DNA of 5,756 nucleotides from an uncultured Oscillospiraceae bacterium (GTDB lineage: Bacteria > Bacillota > Clostridia > Oscillospirales > Ruminococcaceae): contig CAJUMS010000047.1 in NCBI GenBank assembly GCA_910587465.1, positions 1 through 5,756 on the forward strand. Reading direction: 5' to 3'. Made by a program: the position numbers and the translations under genes. Shown here in pieces: positions 1-5,591 of the stretch. Position 1 is the stretch's first letter, and each line of letters starts with the position of its first letter. The notes under the pieces were generated by a model. The model was not told where the DNA came from. It did no database searches and saw only the letters and a program-made list of their open reading frames with translations.

Positions 1-66
1 AACCATGGCTGGTCTGTCATGGATTTACCCGACAAATATATTATAGTAGGTGATTATAATGAATAA
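1..66 (+). CDS. Possible C-terminal tail of an upstream gene (partial)
   Basis: Frame 1 is open from the first base to a TAA at 64-66 and reads ...SVMDLPDKYIIVGDYNE, which has protein-like composition; the other two forward frames close at a TAG (44-46) and a TGA (51-53). If real, it is the end of a gene that overlaps the deoC start by 8 nt, in the same style as the other overlapping genes here. About 21 codons are too few to recognise a family. The alternative is that this is simply leader DNA upstream of deoC; no good -35/-10 pair is visible in it. Confidence 0.27.
   Translation, partial: NHGWSVMDLPDKYIIVGDYNE
48..53 (+). promoter_or_regulatory. Ribosome binding site deciding the deoC start
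   Basis: AGGTGA is complementary to the 16S anti-Shine-Dalgarno end and lies 5 nt before the ATG at 59. An in-frame GTG at 50 sits inside this site, so it cannot be the start served by it; ATG 59 is preferred. Confidence 0.7.
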
Positions 67-709
67 TTCGGAGATATATCCGCATATTGACCACACTTTG
101 CTCCGCGCGACGGCGACCGAGGAGGAAATATGCTGTCTCTGTGAGGAGGCGCTGACGTACAAGACCGCGAGCGTTTGCATTCCCGCAAGCTATGTGAAGT
201 TCGCGCGCGATAAGTTTCCCAAGCTGAATATTTGCACGGTGATAGGTTTTCCGTTTGGATATTCCACGACCGCGGCAAAGTGCGCCGAGACTCGAATAGC
301 TGTCGATGACGGCGCGGACGAGATAGATATGGTGATAAATCTCGGATGGGTCAAGGATGGGAAGTTTTCCGAAATTCAGCGCGAGATCGCGGACATTAAG
401 GCGGCTTGCGGCGGCAAGATACTTAAAGTTATAATCGAGACTTGTTACCTTACGGAGCATGAGAAAATTCAATTGTGTAAATGCGTCACCAAAGCGAAAG
501 CCGACTATATCAAGACCTCCACGGGGTTCGGCACAGCGGGGGCGCGTATTGAGGATATTAGACTTTTCAAGCAGCATATCGGCGAAGATGTGAAGATTAA
601 GGCGGCAGGCGGAATAAAGACAAAAACCGACCTTGAAATGTTCCTTAACGTGGGCTGTGACCGTATTGGAACAAGCTCCGCGGTAAAGCTGTTGTCCGGA
701 GGGGAATAG
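59..709 (+). CDS. deoC: Deoxyribose-phosphate aldolase DeoC
   Basis: Class I aldolase, 216 aa, cytoplasmic, cleaving 2-deoxyribose 5-phosphate to glyceraldehyde 3-phosphate and acetaldehyde in deoxynucleoside catabolism. Seen in the sequence: VIGFPFG (about residues 61-67), the acidic motif DGADEIDMVIN with Asp90 matching the catalytic Asp102 of E. coli DERA, YIKTSTGFGTAGA with Lys152 as the Schiff-base lysine, KAAGGIKT with Lys181 as the second active-site lysine, and a phosphate-binding GTSSAVKLL near the C-terminus. All catalytic positions are intact. It is shorter than the E. coli enzyme (259 aa) but of usual length for the short bacterial form. The start is ATG 59, which has AGGTGA 5 nt upstream; the upstream GTG 50 overlaps that site. 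deoB follows after 1 nt, so the pair is co-transcribed. No dedicated regulator is visible. Confidence 0.96.
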   Translation: MNNSEIYPHIDHTLLRATATEEEICCLCEEALTYKTASVCIPASYVKFARDKFPKLNICTVIGFPFGYSTTAAKCAETRIAVDDGADEIDMVINLGWVKDGKFSEIQREIADIKAACGGKILKVIIETCYLTEHEKIQLCKCVTKAKADYIKTSTGFGTAGARIEDIRLFKQHIGEDVKIKAAGGIKTKTDLEMFLNVGCDRIGTSSAVKLLSGGE

Positions 710-710
710 T

Positions 711-1871
711 ATGAAACGTGTATTTCTGATCGTTCTTGACAGCTTCGGAGTGGGTGAAATGCCCGACGCCGCAGATTTTGGCGACAAGGGTGCCAACACA
801 CTCCGTTCCTGCTTTGAGACGGAAACTCTGAACGTTCCGAATATGCAAAGGCTCGGATTGTTCAATATTGACGGCGTGACAGTTGGAGTGAAATCGCCAA
901 GTCCTGAGGGCACGTTCCTGCGCATTGCCGAGAAGTCCAAGGGCAAAGACACCACGACGGGGCATTGGGAAATAGCGGGCTGCGTATCGGAAAAGCCGTT
1001 CCCGACATTCCCGAACGGTTTTCCGCCAGAAGTCATAGAGAAATTTGAAAGTGCGACGGAGCGCAAGGTGCTCTGCAATCTGCCGTATTCGGGAACTAAG
1101 GTCATAGCGGATTACGGAAAAGAGCATGTGAAAACGGGGGCGCTTATAGTATACACATCCGCGGACAGCGTGTTCCAGATCGCCGCGCACGAGGACGTTG
1201 TTCCTGTCGATACGCTGTACGAGTATTGCAAGTCCGCGCGTGAGATACTGACGGGCGATTTCGCGGTCGGAAGAGTTATCGCGCGTCCGTTCGAGGGAGA
1301 GCACCCGTATACAAGAACGCCGCGCCGTCACGATTTTTCGTTAGTACCGCCCAAGGATACCGCGCTGGATATTCTCAAGGCAAACGGCAAGGACGTTATC
1401 GGAGTGGGAAAAATATTCGACATCTTCGCGGGAAAGGGCGTTGTACGATGTGACCGCAGAATCGGAAACACCACCGATATGGATATTACCTTGGATTACC
1501 AAAAACAGGATTGGAACGGGCTTTGTTTCACCAATCTGGTGGATTTTGATATGCAGTATGGACATCGCCGCGACCCCATTGGCTACGCTGCCGCGCTGAA
1601 TGAGTTCGACAAGTGGCTGGGTGGATTTATTTCCGAAATGAGAACAGATGACGTTGTTATACTTACCGCCGATCATGGCTGCGACCCTTGTCACAGCGGA
1701 ACGGATCACACACGCGAATATATCCCCGTGCTTATATACGGCAACAGTATAAAGCCTGTGAACCTCGGCACAAGAACGTGTTTCGGAGATATTGGAGCCG
1801 CAGTGCTCGATTTGCTCGGTATTGAGGGAAAAGTCGACGGTGAGAGCTTCGCAGCGGATATCATCAGATGA
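711..1871 (+). CDS. deoB: Phosphopentomutase DeoB
   Basis: Alkaline-phosphatase-superfamily mutase, 386 aa, cytoplasmic, binding two Mn2+ and interconverting (deoxy)ribose 1-phosphate and 5-phosphate. It supplies DeoC with its substrate. Seen: LDSFGVGEMPDA at the N-terminus with metal ligand Asp10; KDTTTGHWE with Thr82 in the position of the phosphorylated Thr85 of the Bacillus cereus enzyme; VDFDMQYGHRRD with Asp280 and His285; TADHGCDP with Asp321 and His322; and DHTRE with His333. The spacing of these ligands matches B. cereus DeoB (Asp13, Asp286, His291, Asp327, His328, His339). Length is normal for the family (about 390 aa). The start ATG has GGAGGGG at 698-704, 6 nt upstream, inside the end of deoC, which ends 1 nt before. 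All key residues are present, so an active enzyme is expected. Confidence 0.97.
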   Translation: MKRVFLIVLDSFGVGEMPDAADFGDKGANTLRSCFETETLNVPNMQRLGLFNIDGVTVGVKSPSPEGTFLRIAEKSKGKDTTTGHWEIAGCVSEKPFPTFPNGFPPEVIEKFESATERKVLCNLPYSGTKVIADYGKEHVKTGALIVYTSADSVFQIAAHEDVVPVDTLYEYCKSAREILTGDFAVGRVIARPFEGEHPYTRTPRRHDFSLVPPKDTALDILKANGKDVIGVGKIFDIFAGKGVVRCDRRIGNTTDMDITLDYQKQDWNGLCFTNLVDFDMQYGHRRDPIGYAAALNEFDKWLGGFISEMRTDDVVILTADHGCDPCHSGTDHTREYIPVLIYGNSIKPVNLGTRTCFGDIGAAVLDLLGIEGKVDGESFAADIIR

Positions 1872-1881
1872 GGGGAACGCA

Positions 1882-2349
1882 ATGTTCAAATACAAGGTGC
1901 GACCCGCGGGCGTTGCGGATTTCACTGCCGTTTACAAGATGAACGAGCGTATTTTAGGCTCAAATGTCTCGAAAAAGGAGGCGGAAAGAGTGTATAGAAA
2001 CACGCTTATGGACGCGGACCAGGCGGTGCTCGTCATCATACATTCGGGAAATGCCGTCGGTTACATACACGCGATACAGATCACAAATCTGATCGGGGAA
2101 ATGTATACCGAGATAATAGGCATTGCCGTGTATGATTATTACGTAGATAAAAAAGCCTGCACCGAGCTTGTAAACGCCGTTGTGAAGTGGAGCGCGCAGA
2201 TGCTATCCAAATCGGTGCGTATAAACGCATACAGCAGCGGGTTGAAGCAAAAATTGCTTGATATCGGCTTTTGCGGAAACGACTGCGGAAGTCTTGAAAA
2301 AATAATTATATCTGAAAGGAAAAATCATTATGAGCGAATGTACACATGA
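1882..2349 (+). CDS. GNAT-fold acetyltransferase-like protein with degenerate cofactor loop
   Basis: 155 aa, probably cytoplasmic. The pattern resembles the GNAT fold: a first strand and helix (YKVRPAGVADFTAVYKM, 4-20), a central hairpin (VLVIIHSGNAVGYIHAI, 49-65), a strand with the usual flavour of beta-4 (TEIIGIAVYDYY, 76-87), a helix (91-108), then RINAYSS and LKQKLLDIGF (121-130), similar to the GNAT C-terminal 'YEKLGF' block. The acetyl-CoA pyrophosphate loop, normally Q/RxxGxG/A, reads YVDKKACTEL (87-96) and lacks the glycines, so catalysis is uncertain and the substrate unknown. I chose ATG 1882 because GAGGGG (1870-1875) lies 6 nt upstream, overlapping the deoB stop; the longer reading frame back to 1792 would run inside deoB. 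The 3' end overlaps mrp by 20 nt, with the mrp ribosome site AAAGGA (2315-2320) inside this gene. Confidence 0.7.
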   Translation: MFKYKVRPAGVADFTAVYKMNERILGSNVSKKEAERVYRNTLMDADQAVLVIIHSGNAVGYIHAIQITNLIGEMYTEIIGIAVYDYYVDKKACTELVNAVVKWSAQMLSKSVRINAYSSGLKQKLLDIGFCGNDCGSLEKIIISERKNHYERMYT

Positions 2350-3157
2350 TTGCAGCAGCTGCGGGGAGAGCTGCTCGGAGCGCAAAGAGGAGAGCCTTAT
2401 CGCAAAGCCCCACGAGCTTTCCGATATCAAAAAGGTGATGGGTATCGTCAGCGGAAAGGGGGGCGTTGGAAAGTCGCTTGTCACCTGCCTTTCGGCGGTG
2501 CTTATGAACCGCCGCGGCTTTAATACCGCTGTTCTCGATGCGGATATTACGGGTCCGTCCGTGCCTAAGGCTTTTGGCTTGAAGGAGAAGGCACAGGGAA
2601 ACGAGACTGCTATTTTCCCTGTAAAGACCAAGAAGGGCATTAAGGTAATGTCGGTAAATCTGCTGCTTCCCGACGATACTGATCCCGTTATCTGGCGCGG
2701 TCCGATAATCGCGGGTACGGCAAAGCAGTTCTGGACGGACGTTGTATGGGACGACGTTGACTATATGTTCGTGGATATGCCCCCGGGAACGGGCGACGTT
2801 CCGCTTACCGTGTTCCAATCCATTCCGCTGGATGGCATTATCGTCGTTACCTCTCCCCAGGAGCTTGTCTCGCTGATAGTCGGCAAGGCGGTCAAGATGG
2901 CGAATATGATGAACGTGCCTATCATAGGACTTGTCGAGAATATGAGCTACGCGCTCTGTCCGGACTGCGGAAAGCACATCAACGTTTTCGGCGAGAGCCA
3001 CATTGACGAGACCGCGAAAAAATTCGGTTTGAATGTGCTGGCAAAGCTCCCGATAGACCCCGAGCTCGCAAAGCTGGTTGATAATGGTATGCTCGAGCTT
3101 ACTGAGACGACCGCCGCAGACCCGATAGCCGACGCCGTGGAGGAATTCTGCAAATGA
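2330..3157 (+). CDS. mrp: Mrp/Nbp35-family Fe-S cluster carrier ATPase
   Basis: 275 aa cytoplasmic P-loop ATPase of the MinD/Mrp (ApbC, Nbp35) group, thought to bind a bridging [4Fe-4S] cluster as a dimer and pass it to apoproteins. Seen: an N-terminal cysteine tail with Cys4, Cys8, Cys11 and Cys15, a feature of Nbp35-type members that is absent from E. coli Mrp; a deviant Walker A GKGGVGKS (42-49); LDADITGPSVPKAFG (69-83), typical of the family; VIWRGP (120-125); Walker B-like FVDMPPGTGD (147-156); and the cluster-binding CPDC (210-213) after LVENMSY. Length is normal. The start ATG has AAAGGA 9 nt upstream. It overlaps the preceding gene by 20 nt and the next by an ATGA junction. Family assignment is firm; client proteins are unknown. 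The nifS-nifU genes less than 1.3 kb downstream suggest, without proving, a shared Fe-S role. Confidence 0.95.
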   Translation: MSECTHDCSSCGESCSERKEESLIAKPHELSDIKKVMGIVSGKGGVGKSLVTCLSAVLMNRRGFNTAVLDADITGPSVPKAFGLKEKAQGNETAIFPVKTKKGIKVMSVNLLLPDDTDPVIWRGPIIAGTAKQFWTDVVWDDVDYMFVDMPPGTGDVPLTVFQSIPLDGIIVVTSPQELVSLIVGKAVKMANMMNVPIIGLVENMSYALCPDCGKHINVFGESHIDETAKKFGLNVLAKLPIDPELAKLVDNGMLELTETTAADPIADAVEEFCK

Positions 3158-3606
3158 CAAAGGGCGATATAGCTTACAATAACTTTTTGTCGGGCTACAA
3201 CTGCACGCAAGCTGTCGCAGTCGCGTTTGCGGAGGAGCTCGGACTTGATGTTGATACAGCCGCGAGATTATCCTGCGGCTTTGGCGGCGGTATGGGGAGA
3301 CTTCGCGAGGTCTGCGGAACGTTCTCGGGTATCGTTATGGTGCTGAGCCAGCTTTACGGCTACTCCGACCCGAAGGACCTCACCGCAAAAAAGGAGCTAT
3401 ACGAAAAGATACGTGCCCTCGCCGAGCGTTTCCGCGCCGACAACGGGAGCATTATCTGCCGCGAGCTGCTCGGACTGGATAAACCTGAACCCTCGGCGAC
3501 TCCCGAACCGCGCACTTCCGAATACTACAAAAAGCGCCCGTGTCCCGAATTATGCCGTTACGCAGCAGATCTGCTGGAAGAATTTATCAAAGAAAACCCT
3601 GTGTGA
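3154..3606 (+). CDS. C_GCAxxG_C_C-family putative redox-active protein
   Basis: 150 aa, no signal peptide or membrane segment, so probably cytoplasmic. It fits the C_GCAxxG_C_C family of about 140 aa proteins with four conserved cysteines and a CGAxxG motif, thought to be redox-active but without a proven function. Seen: GYNCTQAVAVAFAEELGLD (Cys17), then CGFGGGMGRLREVCGTFSG (41-59), where Cys54 starts the family motif with Thr in place of the usual Ala, then Cys102 in IICRELLGLD and a C-terminal PCPELCRYAADLLEE (Cys130, Cys134). That is six cysteines in all; Cys41 and one of the C-terminal pair look additional. The start is the ATG of an ATGA overlap with the mrp stop, with GGAGG (3139-3143) 10 nt upstream. 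Direct coupling to an Fe-S carrier gene suggests thiol or Fe-S chemistry, which is inference only. Confidence 0.85.
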   Translation: MTKGDIAYNNFLSGYNCTQAVAVAFAEELGLDVDTAARLSCGFGGGMGRLREVCGTFSGIVMVLSQLYGYSDPKDLTAKKELYEKIRALAERFRADNGSIICRELLGLDKPEPSATPEPRTSEYYKKRPCPELCRYAADLLEEFIKENPV

Positions 3607-3619
3607 AAGCGAGGTAAAT

Positions 3620-4258
3620 ATGAAGCTGTGCTGTAGGAGCTGTCAGAAGAAGATAAAGCTTGCTGACTACAAGTGTCCGTTCTGCGGCGCGGTGAATTTC
3701 AGCACCGACGAGGAGGTTCGCGCCGCTTATAATGCTCACGCGCCGAAAGGAGTTGGTGCGGTGCCTGCGGGCGCACTGGTCGCCGTAAATACGACCGTTG
3801 GGATCTTTATAATTATAATCTCGGTGATCATCGGTGCGATTATCATATCGGTATACTCAAGCCAAAAGGCAGATAACGAGTGGGCGTTTGAGAATGTGGC
3901 GGATTGGACGGAATTTGATAAGGTAAACAGCAGCTTCGGCGGGAGATTTGAGCTTACGCGGGTGTACAGCGAAAGCGTTTATCCGTACTATGTGATGTAC
4001 ATTACCTACGACGGCGAGCCGGAGAATTTTATCAGCGAGAGTGTTTCGTTGTGCGATATGCTGTATTGCAGCTATGCCTCCGAGAAACGCAGAAATTATC
4101 GTGATGATTTATCAATTAAACTGACGTGCGGAGAGATGAAGTTTGTTTGCAATCGTTCGCTCTATGCCGAAACCAACGTTCTGTTTGACTACTCAACGCT
4201 TGAATGTTTTGATCTGAAGTCGCTTACCGTACACACGGGCGAAATGAGCGCTACGTAA
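3620..4258 (+). CDS. Unrecognised membrane protein with N-terminal zinc ribbon
   Basis: 212 aa; I do not recognise the family. The N-terminus has a compact zinc-ribbon pattern, Cys5-x2-Cys8-x10-Cys19-x2-Cys22 (CRSC ... CPFC), with one more cysteine at position 4. A Gly/Ala/Pro-rich linker (about 41-53) leads to one strongly hydrophobic segment (about 54-79, including VGIFIIIISVIIGAIIISVY). The remaining ~130 residues are polar and rich in Tyr, Ser, Glu and Asp, with no further membrane segment, and hold Cys145, 150, 170, 177 and 196. With no N-terminal signal peptide, the simplest topology is ribbon inside and C-terminal domain outside, but this is inferred. The start ATG 3620 has GAGG (3611-3614) 5 nt upstream and lies 13 nt after the previous stop; the same frame runs open back to 3413, but only inside the preceding gene. 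It is the last gene before the intergenic region. Confidence 0.8.
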   Translation: MKLCCRSCQKKIKLADYKCPFCGAVNFSTDEEVRAAYNAHAPKGVGAVPAGALVAVNTTVGIFIIIISVIIGAIIISVYSSQKADNEWAFENVADWTEFDKVNSSFGGRFELTRVYSESVYPYYVMYITYDGEPENFISESVSLCDMLYCSYASEKRRNYRDDLSIKLTCGEMKFVCNRSLYAETNVLFDYSTLECFDLKSLTVHTGEMSAT

Positions 4259-4260
4259 AT

Positions 4261-4302
4261 AAAAAGCATCGAAAACGGAAATTACTCGTTTGATATCTTT
4301 TT
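4261..4302 (+). terminator. Weak intrinsic terminator-like hairpin ending the deoC-to-membrane-protein unit
   Basis: Two bases after the stop codon, an imperfect hairpin can form: AAAAAG (4261-4266) with CTTTTT (4297-4302), ATC (4268-4270) with GAT (4292-4294), and AAACG (4273-4277) with CGTTT (4287-4291), around a 9-nt loop. The T-tract at 4298-4302 gives it terminator form. The stem is A/T-rich with two bulges, so efficiency is doubtful. Position between the last gene and the next promoter is the best support. Confidence 0.4.
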
Positions 4303-4310
4303 AAAATAAT

Positions 4311-4346
4311 TTTTACCCGAAATGCCTCTTGACATTTCGGGTAAAA
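4311..4346. repeat. Perfect 14-bp inverted repeat, candidate operator
   Basis: TTTTACCCGAAATG (4311-4324) and its exact reverse complement CATTTCGGGTAAAA (4333-4346) flank an 8-nt centre. The right arm is followed by TATG rather than a T-tract, so it is a poor intrinsic terminator in either direction. The centre of symmetry falls at the -35 box of the nifS promoter, and the right arm fills most of the space between -35 and -10. A dimeric regulator bound here would be expected to affect RNA polymerase; which regulator is unknown. Confidence 0.75.
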
Positions 4347-4357
4347 TATGCTATAAT
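4329..4357 (+). promoter_or_regulatory. Consensus sigma-70/sigma-A promoter for nifS-nifU
   Basis: TTGACA (4329-4334), a 17-bp spacer and TATAAT (4352-4357) match the consensus at all twelve positions, and TG at 4349-4350 adds an extended -10. Transcription should begin near 4364, leaving a leader of only about 30 nt before the nifS start, too short for a riboswitch. A promoter this strong usually needs control, which the overlapping inverted repeat could give. Confidence 0.88.
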
Positions 4358-4383
4358 TCCTATTGAACATATATGAATTATAG

Positions 4384-4392
4384 AGAAGGTGA
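4384..4392 (+). promoter_or_regulatory. Ribosome binding site of nifS
   Basis: AGAAGGTGA precedes a cluster of in-frame candidate starts. GTG 4389 lies inside the site and is excluded. ATG 4395 is 5 nt after the AAGG core and is preferred. TTG 4398 is also possible and would give MNRIYVDNAATT, a common NifS N-terminus. Confidence 0.6.
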
Positions 4393-4394
4393 TA

Positions 4395-5591
4395 ATGTTG
4401 AACAGAATATATGTTGACAACGCCGCTACTACTAAAATGAGTAAAACGGCGATAGAGGCTATGCTTCCGTATCTGGAGGACTGCTACGGTAATCCGTCGT
4501 CGCTGCATACGTTAGGGCAGCTCGCCGCCGAGGCGCTTTTCAAGGCACGGCAGAGCATTGCAGAGAGTATCGGCGCGGATGTTAAGGAGATATACTTCAC
4601 ATCGGGCGGCAGCGAGGCAGACAATCAAGCGCTGATATCCGCCTCGGAAATGGGCGCACACAAAGGAAAGAAGCATATTATATCTCAGAAAACCGAGCAC
4701 CATGCGATACTTCACACACTGAAAAAACTTGAAAAGCAGGGCTTTGAGATCGACTATTTGAGCGTTGACGGCGAGGGAAATATCACTCCTGAGCAGATTG
4801 CCGCGGCTATTGGTCCCGATACCTCGCTCGTTACGATAATGACCGCCAACAACGAGATAGGCACGATAATGCCCGTCAAGGAGATTGCGGCGGTCTGTAA
4901 GGAAAAGGGCGTGCTGTTCCATACCGATGCGGTGCAGGCGGTCGGGCATATCCCGCTTGACGTTCACGATATGGGATGCGATATGCTGTCGCTGTCGGCG
5001 CATAAGTTCCACGGTCCTAAAGGCGTGGGAGCGCTGTACGTCCGCAAGGGGCTGATGCCGTCCTGCATTATTGAGGGCGGCGCTCAGGAGCGCGGCAGGC
5101 GTGGGGGTACGGAGAATATCGCGGGAATAGTCTCAATGGCGGCGGCTCTGAGGAAAGCGGTCGGGAATGTTCCCAAAAACACGCCGCGTATTACCGCGAT
5201 GCGCGATAGATTGATTAAGGGACTGTCCGAGATACCGCATTCGATACTTAACGGCGCAATAACAAACCGTCTGCCCTCAAACGTTAATATGTGCTTTGAG
5301 GGAATAGAAGGCGAGAGCCTGCTTTTGTTGCTCGACGCAAAGGGAATATGCGCGTCGTCTGGCTCTGCGTGTACGTCGGGGTCGCTTGACCCGAGCCATG
5401 TACTGCTCGCTATCGGCAGACCTCACGAGGTAGCTCACGGATCGCTGAGACTGACACTTTCGGAGGAGAATACTCCCGAGGAAGTGGAATTCATTATCAA
5501 GTCAACGAAAGAGATCGTGGAGTATCTTCGCAATATGTCACCGATTTGGCAGGACTTACAGGAGGGTAAGAGAAAATATGTTATACAGTGA
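4395..5591 (+). CDS. nifS: Cysteine desulfurase NifS (IscS-like)
   Basis: 398 aa, PLP-dependent class V aminotransferase-fold enzyme, cytoplasmic; it converts cysteine to alanine and holds the sulfur as a persulfide for Fe-S cluster assembly and other thio-cofactors. Seen: NRIYVDNAATT at the N-terminus; TSGGSEADNQA (69-79); TEHHAIL with His102 over the PLP ring; ANNEIGT (Asn153); HTDAVQAVGH with Asp178 and Gln181; SAHKFHGPKG with Lys204 forming the PLP aldimine; RRGGTEN (236-242); and SSGSACTSGSLDPSHVL with Cys326 as the persulfide cysteine in the long loop typical of group I (NifS/IscS) enzymes. Length is normal and all key residues are present. It follows its own promoter and overlaps nifU by 14 nt. 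Annotators might call it iscS; the nifU partner directly downstream supports a role in cluster assembly rather than nitrogen fixation as such. Confidence 0.96.
   Translation: MLNRIYVDNAATTKMSKTAIEAMLPYLEDCYGNPSSLHTLGQLAAEALFKARQSIAESIGADVKEIYFTSGGSEADNQALISASEMGAHKGKKHIISQKTEHHAILHTLKKLEKQGFEIDYLSVDGEGNITPEQIAAAIGPDTSLVTIMTANNEIGTIMPVKEIAAVCKEKGVLFHTDAVQAVGHIPLDVHDMGCDMLSLSAHKFHGPKGVGALYVRKGLMPSCIIEGGAQERGRRGGTENIAGIVSMAAALRKAVGNVPKNTPRITAMRDRLIKGLSEIPHSILNGAITNRLPSNVNMCFEGIEGESLLLLLDAKGICASSGSACTSGSLDPSHVLLAIGRPHEVAHGSLRLTLSEENTPEEVEFIIKSTKEIVEYLRNMSPIWQDLQEGKRKYVIQ

Noticed and set aside
1..49. Promoter for deoC in the first 49 bases
   Set aside because: AT-rich stretches such as TATATT (37-42) exist, but no -35-like hexamer lies at a workable distance, and the stretch may be the end of an upstream gene.
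50..58. GTG start for deoC
   Set aside because: The GTG is part of the AGGTGA ribosome binding site; ATG 59 has proper spacing.
41..1105. Long open frame of 354 codons on the - strand
   Set aside because: It lies antisense to deoC and the first third of deoB, both of which have intact catalytic motifs; its translation has no recognisable motif. It is a shadow of G+C-biased codons.
1792..1881. N-terminal extension of the GNAT-like gene into deoB
   Set aside because: It would overlap the conserved end of deoB; ATG 1882 has a good GAGGGG site and gives a normal GNAT first strand.
2306..3160. 284-codon open frame on the - strand
   Set aside because: It is antisense to mrp across nearly its whole length, is rich in His and Arg as expected of a reverse-complement shadow, and has no family signature.
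3413..3619. N-terminal extension of the zinc-ribbon membrane protein
   Set aside because: The frame is open but lies within the preceding cysteine-rich gene; the ATG at 3620 has its own ribosome binding site and the ribbon begins right after it.
4311..4346. The 14-bp inverted repeat as a rho-independent terminator
   Set aside because: The right arm ends in AAAA followed by TATG, and the opposite strand also lacks a run of T after the stem. Its placement over the -35 box fits an operator better.
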